Source of the DNA: Acanthochlamys bracteata | Taxonomy: Eukaryota > Streptophyta > Magnoliopsida > Pandanales > Velloziaceae | DNA length: 64,000 nt | Direction of reading: 5' to 3' | Assembly: GCA_019914995.1 (NCBI GenBank) | Contig: CM034134.1 | Span: 6,208,463-6,272,462 of the forward strand | Shown here: positions 12,284-22,924 of the stretch, one piece after another | Layout of the letters: the number at the start of each line of letters is the position of its first letter | Numbering within the stretch: position 1 is the stretch's first letter | Made by a program: the position numbers and the translations under genes | Notes under the pieces: generated by a model | Database searches by the model: none | What the model saw: the letters and a program-made list of their open reading frames with translations, nothing else | What the model was told of the DNA's origin: nothing

Positions 12284-12980
12284 AAGACTTAGCTTTATAA
12301 CAACTTAATGAGTCAAAACTTAAGAAAAAGCATCAAATGCCACGAAAGCTTCAAAACTTAAGAAAAAGCATCAAATGCCACGAAAGCTAAGTCTGCACGA
12401 CCACCTCGGTGAGAGAGACTTCAGGAGGAAACGGAATTCAATTTGGAAAATAGGACGACTGAGTTAGAATCATTTATACATTTGTACGATTTTTATATAT
12501 AAGACTTAGCTTTATAACAACTTAAGAGGCCAAAACTTAGAAAGAGAGTCGAAAGGCCACGAGACCTAAGTAGGAAGAAACGGAATTGAATTCAAAGATA
12601 GTATGAGTGAGTTAGAAGCATTTATACATTTTTAGAATTTCTCTATACAAGACTTAGATTTATAACAACTTATGAGGCCAAAACTTAGAAAAAACGTCGG
12701 AAGACCGCAACACCTAAGTCTACACAATGTTCTCAATGAGCGTGACTTGTAGGAAGAAATGTAATTGAATTCAGAGATAAAACGAGTGAGTTAGAAGCAT
12801 TTATACATTCTTATATTTTTATATACAAGATTTCGCTTTATAACAACTTAAGAGGTCAAAACTTAGAAAAAGCATCGAAAGGCCGTGAACCTAAGTCTAT
12901 ACGATCGTCTCGATAAGAGTACTTGTAAGAAGAAAAAGAATTGAATTCGGAGATAGGATGAGTGAAATAGATGCGGTATT
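12284..12980 (+). repeat. Tandem array of about four ~150-215 bp units inside the CACTA element
   Basis: Units start near 12284, 12500, 12648 and 12825. Each begins with a version of CAAGACTTAGCTTTATAACA and ends with GAGTTAGAAGCATTTATACA. The first unit is longer because the string AAAACTTAAGAAAAAGCATC is itself duplicated about 38 bp apart. The copies clearly diverge from one another, so the array is not recent. Confidence 0.85.
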
Positions 12981-13869
12981 GTGTTTTTTAAATTTTATTC
13001 TATATGATTATAAATTTACTATATATTGGGATTTTTATTAACATATTTTTTTATTTATTTCAGACATAAGACCGGTGTTGGTGATTGCATAAAATAGACA
13101 TTGATGGCTATATTTGTATAAATCCGACATTAATGATCTTATTTATATTGTATTAAGAAGACAATTACTTATTTCGTATTTAAAGATTTAACTATTGTAA
13201 AATATTTTAAATTTATTTAATTTAGTGAATTTTTATAATTAATCTTGTTTGTTATTTTGAGTTTGTATATATAAATTGTGTATTGCTACATTTTTAATAC
13301 AAAATTTTTTTGAAAAATAGTAATAAAAAATTGACAATAGCGACCAGCACAAACTAGTCGCCACTATCAGTAATGATCGACTCCGGTCGGTCGCTACTAC
13401 ATGACAATAGTGAACGGCAAGTGCTGGTCTCTTCTTTCATTCATTAGCGACCAACCACTCTGGTCGCTACTACTGCAGAAGCGACCAGCCACTCTGGTTG
13501 CTAATGTTCTTAACAATGACCAGTTTGACTTGGTCGCTATTAGTTACAGTGACTAGTTTATTTCGATCGATGTTGCCTTTGATAATAGCGATCGAGAAGC
13601 ACATTTGGTCGCTATTACTAACAGCGATCGACTTTTAGTGACCACTTTTGTGACCGTGTTTTTTCAGTCGCTATTAGTATTAGCGACGTTTTTCGCTAAA
13701 TAGCGACCAAGAGTTTTGGTCCCTATTAGTAGTTTTTGTTGTAGTGTGTCCGTATATCAACGAATCATACATTTACATTACAACATTTGCAAGGGCCTTT
13801 CATAATATAACATAACAGGCAACTGCTTAAAAGATTAAAGAGAGGGAAAAAAAAATCCACCAATGCCTA

Positions 13870-14180
13870 GCTAACCAAAACCACATCATCTACTGTAGTC
13901 ATTTCTACGACCATGTCCTCCAATCTCTTCCATGTCAGCTCTCATTGCTATTCAAGGCGTTTTCCCTTTCTTCTATCTCTATGTAGCGTCGCTTACACTC
14001 TTCAAATAGCTCATTGTCCATATACTACCTGATTCCAATGTCCTTGTATACTCTTTTCCAATGCTTCAAATGTAATAGGGAAAATAACACTACGGTTTTG
14101 AGCAATTAAACCAACAACATGGTCATTGTTCCATAGGAATAAAACCGTTTAGTAACCTGCCAAGTCACTTCACTATTAGT
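13870..14180 (-). pseudogene. PP2A regulatory B' (B56) subunit C-terminal fragment
   Basis: The reverse strand gives [20 protein letters not shown], then [20 protein letters not shown] and, after a frame change and a gap, [20 protein letters not shown] and TWKRLEDM. This is the order of the C-terminal HEAT-repeat region of plant B' subunits, which direct protein phosphatase 2A to its substrates. The short segment normally between the tryptophan-rich part and MD-ELFEEC is missing, and stops follow. No upstream exons were seen. It sits 120 bp beyond the CACTA right end and next to a second gene fragment on the same strand, which suggests a captured or duplicated fragment rather than an old resident gene. 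Confidence 0.75.
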
Positions 14181-14739
14181 ACACAAAATTGAAAGAGACA
14201 GAGAGAGACAACAGCGCCGTATACTACATCACAATAAAACAAAACAACATCAACATCATGCAAATTCCTGGTTATGCTACTTCACATAAACCCTACCATA
14301 ATACCAATACTCTTCTAGGATTGCATTACAACCATTCCTTAGAAACCATAAATTTACCAGCTCAATGTGCAAGAACGACAATAGCTTCAAAATCAAACGT
14401 TTCACTAACATTAAGGAGTACCTATACTAAAATCAAGAGACAAGAGTGATACCCTAAATCAAAGAGATTCTATAACTGTAATAGCTACATCACACAAGTT
14501 ATTGAGGTCGCAACAATCAAGAGAATTTCTACATAACTAAAAAGGTTTTCTCAGACCCAAACCTCATAAAAGTGGTCATAATTGGAAAGCTTATTTCGAA
14601 GGTGTACATCAATTATCTGTAAATCTGTTAATGAGTAATTACAAATGCATAACCTTCAATCAACTAAAATATATTAAGTTCGAATCCAACATTATCAAGA
14701 GGAAGCAGAGTAACAAAGATCTAGGCTAAGCTGTGGAAA

Positions 14740-15605
14740 ACTAGAAATTAATTGAGATATTCTTCAAGGTTATTCTCATACTAATCAAGGATTTGGGAAT
14801 ATCTCCTTCTAGCCCATTCTCATAGAAATCAAGGCTGATTAAGTTCTTCAGGATGCGAAACACTTCAGGAACTTCCCTTCAAAATTGTTCTTGTATAACT
14901 CTCTGCAGCCAAGTCTGTTGCCCATTGCAAGTCAGTGACAAATATAATACCTACTTTTACCAATGAAATGAACTAACTTTGCAAAGAAAAATAAACATAA
15001 AGTAACTAAACCCCAACCATCAATTTTTATTCTTAAAATGAATAACAACTAAATGACTTGCAACACAAGTTACAAGCAACAGCTACAAATCTGTTTGAAC
15101 AATAGAGTAACATACAATTCAGCATCAATCAAAATAAATTCAAATTAAAAACACGGAACTTATGGATATGATCTATTAAAACAAACTTTAGTTTTGCCGA
15201 ACAACTACAACATAAAAACAACTAATATCACATTCTTCTTCTTTTTTTTCCCCTCCTCTATAAAAGAAAGAACCCACTAGATCAATCACTCGACCAACAA
15301 ATTTTTTTCCTTTACTGCTCAGTAATCAAATTCATGGAAGAAGAAAACTCATAGGAATTGGAGATGCTCGAGCTTGCCAAGCTCAGGTCGTAGAGGTCCA
15401 GAAATGTTCTAGTTCCCCAAATCCCTACAGGCCAAAACAATACCACAACTAATTCCTGATCAAAATCTTCATTTCATCAAAATATTAAAAGTTTTTGAAA
15501 AAAGTAATCTTCATTTCAACTAAAGTAACTAAGACACACAATTGTGTAACATGGTTCTGAGCATCACAGGTAACATGGACCAAGTGCATCGATTCACCAC
15601 CTTTA
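14740..15605 (-). pseudogene. Short LRR protein (LRR1/SERK-ectodomain type) fragment
   Basis: Three exon-like pieces lie in order on the minus strand. Near 15590-15540 is HVTCDAQNHVTQL, the end of the N-terminal LRR cap. Near 15425-15345 is DLGN-stop-NISGPLRPELGKLEHLQF. Near 14910-14745 is LYKNNFEGK, then ILKNLISLDFYENGLEGDIP and KSL. Introns appear to be kept between them. This matches plant proteins with a cap and about five LRRs, and the SERK ectodomain. An in-frame TAG and frame changes show it is dead. The signal peptide and final repeats were not found. Which family member it came from cannot be told. Confidence 0.7.
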
Positions 15606-15912
15606 TTTAATATTTAGTATAGCACTCACAAGCAAACAAAAAAATAAAAATAAAAATAATAAGAGAAAAGAAAAGAACAAAAAACCTGTTAATGCTAGCC
15701 ACACGATGCTAAGTGCTCGCTCTATTCGGCTGATACTTGTTAGTATATATGCCTTTCTACACAAATAACTCAAGACTTCAAAGGCCTCCTCAGACCCTTG
15801 AATCAACAAACGTACAATTTATCTCCACGACGACGGCGGACAGATCTAGAAATTTTCTTTGATACCAAGATGAAAAACTAATTCAATCTTATTCTTCCAT
15901 CATTTAATACAC

Positions 15913-15913
<1 letters not shown>

Positions 15914-15951
<38 letters not shown>
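15914..15951. repeat. (TA)n microsatellite
   Basis: About 19 uninterrupted TA dinucleotides, likely length-polymorphic. Confidence 0.98.
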
Positions 15952-15954
<3 letters not shown>

Positions 15955-17073
15955 TCATTATAACATTAAATAAAAAGAGTTCTAAATAATAAAAGATATC
16001 TAATTGTAAGTAAAGTTATTTGAAATAATTAGGAAAGATAGTTAAGAAAGATATCTAAGATACTTATATGTTGACTCATGCCAAAAGACCAAAGCGAGAC
16101 GAATGTAATGAAGATTGCTTTGCACTAAGCTTCATGGGTAAGTTTCATGAGTCTTGAAAGGTGGGTATAACAAGCACATTCACTTAATGTATGAATATTT
16201 CCTTTCATCTCTTCAAATTTGAATACATGCATCTATGTTGTATGGAGTATATTTGAAGTCTTGAGATTTCAAAAACATTATGTTGTGAACATAGTTTTCT
16301 TCAAATTTTCAGATGAAAGGAACGGATGAGTGAATGTATTATATTCTTACAGGATGATATATATAAAAAAATTAGCTTACTGCATTGAAACATGCTCATG
16401 TTTGCTAGGACTGGATGTTGAATTCATAGCTCATGCTTGTAGTACAAATTGAAAAGTTCTTGCTTTATTGCTGGAAATGATTTTAATGCATGCAGTTAGG
16501 CAGATTCATTTTACTACTTGCTGGAAATATATTACTGAACTACATACTTTACACATTGCTGTTCAAAAAGATATCTATTTTCATTGCCTGCAAGAAGAAA
16601 ATTGGGCTTCTCGTTGTTTTGTAAAAGCAAGGAGGTTCGCACCAAAGTGGGGTCAGATTGTACTGGAGAGAGAGAAAGCAATCTTCAAACTTGTCATACG
16701 TTATACTGGAGGAAGTTGCTGCATTGCAGTGGCGTCAATTATACACAACATATGGAGTAAAAGTTCTTGTTGATTGCAGCAAAACATCTTCAGGTTGGTT
16801 TCATGTTGGTCTTCTATGCAGGTAAGTAATTCAATATCCTTTTCATGATGACCTGTGAATACCTATGAATAAGGAGCAATACTTTGGATATCAACTTGTA
16901 GCACACGTTCTTGGGATTGATTAGATTTTATTGTATGCAGTGCACGTAAGGGAGTTTGTAGATTATATTGACTAGAGCATTAGACTTAGAATATTCTTTA
17001 AGATTTATGGTTGATTAAGCTATAATAGAAATGAGTTTTATGAATAATTTGTGGAAGAGTGGTATGTACTTTT
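15952..17073. other. Unassigned AT-rich stretch
   Basis: The only sizeable frame is 101 codons on the plus strand at 16468-16773. I recognise no domain in it, and there is no promoter, splice or codon-usage evidence for a gene. The rest shows no terminal repeats or homology that I can name. Confidence 0.4.
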
Positions 17074-17330
17074 AATTATTTTGCTTGAGGGCTAGCAAAA
17101 ATTTAAGCTTAGGGGTATGGAGTTCAAAATGTTAAGCAGTTATGTCAATCAATACAATGCAAGAAGGTGTGACATTGGTTTGGGGAAGGGAATAGATCTC
17201 AAAGGTGTATGTGGCTAATCAATTTTTTGGTCTCAGTCCATGATGTTTATCTAATTTCTACGCTCACGCTTAATTCTCCTAAGTCCTAACAGTTCTCTTA
17301 AGTTGAGAAATCAAATTCAAAAGATAATTG
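17074..17330 (+). repeat. Direct repeat, copy 1 (257 bp)
   Basis: Begins AATTATTTTGCTTGAGGGCT and ends AAGATAATTG. It is paired with 18413-18669 at the same length; I counted about four substitutions and no gaps. The string GCTTGAGGGCTAGCAAAAAT resembles a motif near the 3' end of plant non-autonomous LTR elements. Confidence 0.9.
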
Positions 17331-18412
17331 ACCTCGAATGCAGGTTATCATGCACTAACGCAAAATCTAAAATTGAATTGCAAATGCTTAGATGCTCTAA
17401 ATGCAAAACAAAAGCAAAACCTAAATGATCTAAGAGAGACTAGAATAAATTAAAGTTCAGCAAAAATAGTCCTCAGCAACGGTGCCATAAACTTGATGAG
17501 AATAAAATCACCTAAGAAAATCTAGAAATTATATCCTAGTTTATTCCGCAAGTGCACGGCTGTTGTATACCATGTAGCAAATAACAGGTTCGATCACTGG
17601 GACTGAAGTTAACTCTAACTCAAACAAATCTCCAAATTATATAATAGAATGAAGATTGTTGGTCAAACTGTAAATATATATGAAAAACAAATAATAAGTA
17701 GTGAATTTTTCAGAAAAAAGAAGTAATAAGATAACTGGAATTCTAAAATCTAACACTAGTGTCCTTTGCTTGAATCCTTAAACAACTCTGAGTTTTATTA
17801 TTAACCATTGTGAAGATTTCATATATAATACATTTGTCTAGTCCTTACATCAGATTTCAAACTATGATCCTAATCTTGCAAAAGTTTAGAATCACCTATT
17901 TCTTATTTATTCTAACTGTGGTCCAATGTAAAATTAAATAAGAGATGTATTAAGAATTGTGATATCAGAAATTATGCATTCATATTATCTTTGGTCCAGA
18001 AAATAGTAATTACAATATTAATACGAAGCTATTTTATTATGTTCCAATTGGTCCTCACAAACATAATTAGACAAATCATTCAAACTTCAAACTCTATGTT
18101 GTTCAAGCATTTAAATTCGAAGTCTAAATTTCAATTAACACAAACATTAACAATTCACAATGCATTCAACAATTATTTCTCACAATATGTTTAAGAATTC
18201 AAACAAGTTCAACTAATGTTTCATTACAAATTGATACTACAAACAGCAAAATCAATATAAATAAAAATAAGAGAAAAAATCAAATCTAGTATAAAATTGA
18301 TCTTTATTCCTCCCTATTATTGTGCTCCCCTTCTCTTGATTTGTTGCTGCTCTCTCCTTGTAGTCTGTCCTCTCTGCTTCCCCACTATCCTCCTCAGCTC
18401 CGTTCTCCTCCC
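17331..18412. other. Sequence between the two direct repeats, with an LTR-like piece
   Basis: No gene. At about 17478-17620 the sequence AGCAACGGTGCCATAAACTT, followed by CGCAAGTGCACGGCTGTTGT, resembles a widespread plant LTR-element motif, probably from a large non-autonomous (LARD-like) element. The remaining ~800 bp are AT-rich and unassigned. Confidence 0.5.
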
Positions 18413-18669
18413 AATTATTTTGCTTGAGGGCTAGCAAAAATTTAAGCTTAGGGGTATGGAGTTCAAAATGTTAAGCAGTTATGTCAATCAATACAATGCA
18501 AGAAGGTGTGACATTGGTTTGGGGAAGGGAATAGATCTCAAAGGTGTATGTGGCTGATCAATTTCTTTGTCTCAGTCCATGATGTTTATCTAATTTCTAC
18601 GCTCACGCTTAATTCTCCTAAGTCCTAACAGTTTTCTTAAGTTGAGAAATCAAATTCAAAAGATAATTG
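18413..18669 (+). repeat. Direct repeat, copy 2 (257 bp)
   Basis: Same length as 17074-17330, with exactly 1339 bp between equivalent positions. Near identity indicates a recent duplication. Neither copy has TG...CA ends, so they do not look like LTRs. Confidence 0.9.
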
Positions 18670-19092
18670 TCCAGCAACATCGCCACCCCCACCCCCCCCT
18701 CTTTTCTTTATACTGAAATGAATTTTCATCAAGTTGGTTATGTGTGGAATACTTCATGTGCAAAAAATAAGAGCAAGCATACAGCTGGGTCATGAACTTT
18801 TGCATCTATTTAACAGGAGAAAGTATCTTGTTATTATTTTTTTAATTAGTATATCTATTCTATTTTTTACAATACGACAAAGAGATGGTGAAAGGATGTG
18901 CTGGTGAATGTTATTTGTTAGTATATTTATTCTACTGTGCACATGTAGCCAATATTTGTTATTTGAATGTTATGGCGAATGGTTGAGCCGGTAAATGAAT
19001 GTTATTGTTTTTAAAGTTAAGTGTTAAATTGGCTAGAATGGATGTATTAGTATTTATGCATGCAACGGAATATGTTCTGTTTGCACTTTTGT
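18670..19092. other. Unassigned stretch left of the second CACTA element
   Basis: Contains a C-rich run near 18683 and AT-rich sequence. I find no gene and no clear CACTA terminus; the left end of the element that follows is therefore undefined. Confidence 0.4.
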
Positions 19093-19296
19093 AAAGTTAC
19101 CGACTGATGTAGTTCAGTCGGTACGCATTTATTTAGCGACTGTTTGTATGTTTTGTGAGCAAGTTCGAATAAAACTTACTGAATAACTTTTACTCAGTCG
19201 GTAAAGGTACAACTATACCAACTAGATGCAGTTTCAGTCGACCAGTTCTAATAAGATTTACCGACTGGTTCATCTTTCCGTCGATATGTCTTACCT
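19093..19296. repeat. CACTA subterminal repeats, left cluster
   Basis: Repeated TTACCGACTG, CAGTCGGTA and TTTACCGACTGG motifs in both orientations, of the kind bound by CACTA transposition proteins. The cluster is cut at 19296 by a TTA-flanked insertion and resumes with TTACCGACTAG at 21914. Confidence 0.8.
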
Positions 19297-19599
19297 TTAC
19301 GGTCTATTTGGATATAGGAGTAATAAATAAGAGTAAGATCAAACAAGAGTAGATTATTTAGGTGGAGACGAGAGTAATAATTTATCTCGTCTTATTTGGA
19401 TATATCAATAAGATTAATGAAGAGTAAATAATTATTCTTATTTGGTAACTAAAGAGTAAATAAGAGTAACTTTTAGAAAAATACTAAAATATCCTTTTGT
19501 GTTGTTTTTTATTTTTTGGTTGAGCAAAGCTGATAGAATCTACTTTCAGGCCGGTGTTCCTACGGATTATTCAGTAGGACAATTTTGATACTACTATTT

Positions 19600-19874
19600 T
19601 AGGGGGCGTTTGGGATTGCTTATGAAATGGAGCTTTTGTGAAATGGAGAATATTTTTGTCTTTTTTGAAAAACGAGCTATATTTTTTTTACTTCAAAAAA
19701 AATAATAAAAATATGTAATAAAAGAATCTCACTTCGTAAAATTTTTCTACACTTTCTAAATTTTTAAATAAATTTTTTATATATTTATAAAATATGTATT
19801 GAAAAACGTAAAATAGAGAAAAGTTGAGAAAAGCTGATAAGCAACTTTTGAAACGGAGAACCAAACAGCGCCTA
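19600..19874. mobile_element. 275-bp MITE, family member 1
   Basis: Ends TAGGGGGCGTTTGGG and CCAAACAGCGCCTA. The interior, including GCTTATGAAAT, TTTACTTCAAAAAA, CACTTTCTAAATTTTTAAAT and GAAAAACGTAAAATAGAGAA, is shared with 46779-47035. No convincing target duplication could be read, so the superfamily is left open. Confidence 0.75.
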
Positions 19875-20176
19875 AGGATTCATTGACAAGTATACTTGGG
19901 ATATAATAGTTCATGACTACACATGAGCAAAACCGATTCAAGAATACATTCAGATTTTAATGGAACACGTTAACACTATATATAAAACTTTGTTAATAGT
20001 CATGACATGGCAATATGTACAATCATCAACAAAACACTCTCTCTGTCTACATTAACTAAGACCTTAAGTTCAACAAAACTGTAAGTAAAATGGACAGAGA
20101 GAATGACAATAGTTTATATATCGAGCCTGTTGTGCATATATGACGAAGTAACAAGAAAGTTGGGAAAGAACATAAA

Positions 20177-21392
20177 TCAGATTACAAAGAGATATAAATA
20201 GATCCCAATGGTTCTGTAGAAACCAAACCCAGTTAAAGACAAGATCTCTATAAGATGGGGCAGATCAGCTGCTTCTGTTTCAGAGAGTGGTGTAACAAAT
20301 GAACTGCTATACGGTGAAATGTTGCTTGGAGAAGTACATTCAGGACATGTTTGGTCATAAAAACTTGTGATAATCTTATTAGATGAAGGATCAATTGTGA
20401 CTATAGCATTTACAACCTGCAAATATAAAAGAAACAACTGGTTCAAAACCAATTAAAGGATACAATTTTGGAAAGGAAGCAATACCACATTGTGATTTTG
20501 GACATACCTTACAACCAAAATTACTCATTCTTGACAGATGTATTTTTGCAGCTTTCATATACTTGAAAATTATTTCAGAATTCTTCTTACTAAATGAAAG
20601 CAGCTCCCTCAATACTGAATACCAAAAGAAATATTTAACAATCTGTAGCAAACACGAAATATCTCCACTAAACATTCAGATACAAATGTAATTTATGACT
20701 ATAGCAGACCAAAAGACTACATTTTTTCTTGTTCATTTTCTTCTTCTTATTTATTTATTTATTTAGTTTGGAGAAAAAGGGACGTGCCACTATGTTAACA
20801 TGTCATGCTATTAAGAAGCAACTAAACAAAAACAGCTATAAAGACCATATCATGCTATTAACAAATACAGCTTTTTTAACTCAATTGCATAATGAACAAG
20901 TTCAATCATCCATTGATAGTGGAGACTGATTATAATCACCTACAATATTGATAGAGACTAAAGAACAGTAGAAATCTCTGCACCTTCAATTGATCTCTTT
21001 CGAACATGTTTCACATGCCTGAGATTCTCCAACGAACATATCAGATTCAACTGTCTAAAACAAACAGGAAACCATTCATCACCATTTCAACTATCAACTA
21101 AACAATTCATTTTCCCATTAGAACTAGAAAGTAGCAACACTTATCTAATCAGATTGTTCGCCAATTTTGGCTCGATATTCGCAACGAACACATCAACTGA
21201 ATCAAAACCAAGACTAAATTCATCAACAACAGACAAGAAAGGGGAAGAAATCGAATTTTGCAACTGAAAGGTTAGGTGAAAAGAAGAACAAAAAGAAAGA
21301 AAAGAAAATAATGAATATTTTTGTTTACAAATGGGCGATTCTAGTAATGAAAATTGAGGTTTTTCAGAAACATCTACTATCTTCCACTCCAA
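20177..21392 (-). pseudogene. TAD3: tRNA adenosine deaminase subunit TAD3-like fragment
   Basis: TAD3 is the non-catalytic partner of TAD2 in the tRNA wobble A-to-I deaminase. Minus-strand pieces in order: MEWKIVDVSEKPQ at 21392, then DVFVANIEPKLANNLIR ending near 21141; QLNLICSLENLRHVKHVRKR with SIEG near 21060-20975; EIIFKYMKAAKIHL near 20590-20550; and VVNAIVTIDPSSNKIITSF near 20415-20360. This follows the N-terminal half of plant TAD3, apparently with introns kept. The deaminase core with its zinc ligands was not found, and stops interrupt the last piece. It lies entirely inside the TTA-flanked element. Assignment rests on recognised wording, not on a search. Confidence 0.62.
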
Positions 21393-21660
21393 AAGGCAGA
21401 ACTCCGGCGATACTTCCCTGCCTCATTGACAAAAATCGAGGAAGAGAATATAAGAAGAAAAGAGTTAAGATTAAAAGTTGAAATTTTTATTACCATGGCG
21501 ATGATTATTTGGTCGGTAGAAGAAGACGAACTCCGGCGATGAAGTAGAAGAAAAGAGTGGCTGTTTGGTCTTGAGATCTTTGGAGTTTTCGATCAACAGC
21601 GGCGAGAGGCAAGATCAGAGGCGGGCGCGGGTGAGCGGCTGATCGAGTGAGAGACTAGAA
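21393..21660 (-). other. Probable captured upstream region of the TAD3-like fragment
   Basis: This stretch is GC-richer than its surroundings (21590-21650, GCGGGCGCGGGTGAGCGGCT). It lies immediately 5' of the TAD3-like start codon and still inside the TTA-flanked element, so the capture seems to include leader or promoter sequence. No core promoter element is clear. Confidence 0.4.
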
Positions 21661-21913
21661 GAAAAGTAAAACCAGTACATAAATATAACAAACTAACATG
21701 GATAAAATGGAAACTTTTAAATTTCAATAGACTCAAAATTTCTCCTACTCTCGGCTACATCCTAACTTGCGGTAACCGATTACTCTCTATATAAAAGTAA
21801 TGGAGAGAAGTTTCACTCTCCATTACTCTTATAAAGATATTATCAAATAAAAATAATAGAAAGTAATTCATTCACTTGCTCTCCATCGCTCTCACTTACT
21901 CTCAAACAGACTG

Positions 21914-22924
21914 TTACCGACTAGATGCATTTTTATTAGTTAATTTCTTTTAATTAACCCGAACTGCGCCCGCACCCTACCCATTTCTCTTCTTCTTAGC
22001 TAGCTAGGTTTTTCGATCCGACACTATCAGCTTGCCGCCTCTCTTCTCTCAAGACCTAAGCTCTCGTTGTTGCTCTCCGTTCGTCGTGCTAGCTCATCCC
22101 GTGTTAGAACACCTCACCAGAATTGGTCGCTGCCCTCCTCGCCAATCGCCGGGATGATTCACCTCGCTTTTTGCATAGGTCGCCTCTCTAAAATGACCGC
22201 TAAGCAAGGTGCGTTGATTAACAATTTGTTAAAATTTTGTTAGACAAAAATTTTGGATGAAGGATCTTGTACCGAAGTGAATTTGAATCTTGTCAATTTT
22301 TGTTTGAATTTTGTTAGATGAACTTTGGCTATTATTATTATTGGGGAACATTATTATAAAGTAAAGCTAGCATAGATTGATTATTAACTCCTTGAAGTAG
22401 CTGATGATAACATGGTGCAATTAGATTACTACTTAAAGGCTACTTTGAGTTTTGAGTCTTTCAAAAATCATGATTAAGACATAAATCGAGCATGCAAATC
22501 TAAGGAAACAAATTAATGCCATTTTATTAACTCATTATTACAAGTGCATTGTAACAATAATATTTCATTCAAACTTATGTATGCTATAGTATATATAACT
22601 CGTAGTTCAGAGCATCACCAACCTCTGGCTCCACTTGTGTTTCTTGCTTTTAATGGGTAACGTGTTCGAGTCAATTGTGCTTGTCTAATGCTGTCTAATG
22701 CGATGCATGAATTCAAAATTTTGTTTCTTTCCACAAAAATTACTATATTTCAATAATTTTTCTTAACAACTAAGTACTGTTTGAAACAACTTCTGTTAAT
22801 TTCCCTTTTCGGTTCTCCGTTTTATTTTAGAAAATTTTTGTATAATGATTGTGGGTCTTAGTTAATAATAAGGGCGCATGCATATATATTGATTGATGAC
22901 TAACTATTTTTATAATTTCGGTAT
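21914..22924 (+). other. CACTA 5' leader region
   Basis: Begins with the resumed subterminal repeat TTACCGACTAG. A CT- and CG-richer leader follows (about 21965-22210) that stands out from its AT-rich surroundings, and then about 700 bp of AT-rich sequence that could be a leader intron ahead of the transposase. No protein-coding frame is recognised. Confidence 0.45.

Larger units (their letters stand above)
10282..13746 (+). mobile_element. CACTA (En/Spm) element with 3-bp TSD
   Basis: The left end is CACTACAAAAAA at 10282 and the right end is TTTTTGTTGTAGTG, ending at 13746. Both are flanked by TGT (10279-10281 and 13747-13749), the 3-bp duplication expected of CACTA elements. Both ends are packed with subterminal repeats of TAGCGACCA and its complement TGGTCGCTA (10307-10620 and 13330-13740). 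No TNP2-type transposase is present; only traces of the second ORF remain, plus an internal tandem array. It is therefore a non-autonomous derivative of about 3.5 kb. Plus strand is inferred from the ORF trace. Confidence 0.93.
19300..21913. mobile_element. PIF/Harbinger-like (Pack-type) element carrying TAD3 exons
   Basis: The left end is CGGTCTATTTGG and the right end, reversed, is CAGTCTGTTTGAG. GAGTAA-rich sequence follows inside both ends. The 3-bp duplication TTA is present at 19297-19299 and 21914-21916, as expected for PIF/Harbinger. Removing the element and one TTA gives CTTTACCGACTAG, a normal subterminal repeat of the host CACTA element, which confirms the boundaries. No transposase is present. 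The cargo is a host-gene fragment with promoter-side sequence (20177-21660) and a small MITE (19600-19874). Confidence 0.8.

Noticed and set aside
16468-16773. 101-codon plus-strand frame as a gene
   Set aside because: No recognisable domain, no splice or promoter context, and it lies among repeats; length is compatible with chance.
18252-18437. 61-codon charged minus frame
   Set aside because: It crosses into the 257-bp direct repeat and has no homologue I recognise.
17074-18669. Direct repeats read as LTRs of a small TRIM element
   Set aside because: No TG...CA ends, no primer-binding site after the first copy and no flanking 5-bp duplication.
20177-21392. TAD3 as a functional gene
   Set aside because: The deaminase core is missing, stops occur, and the fragment is bounded by transposon ends.
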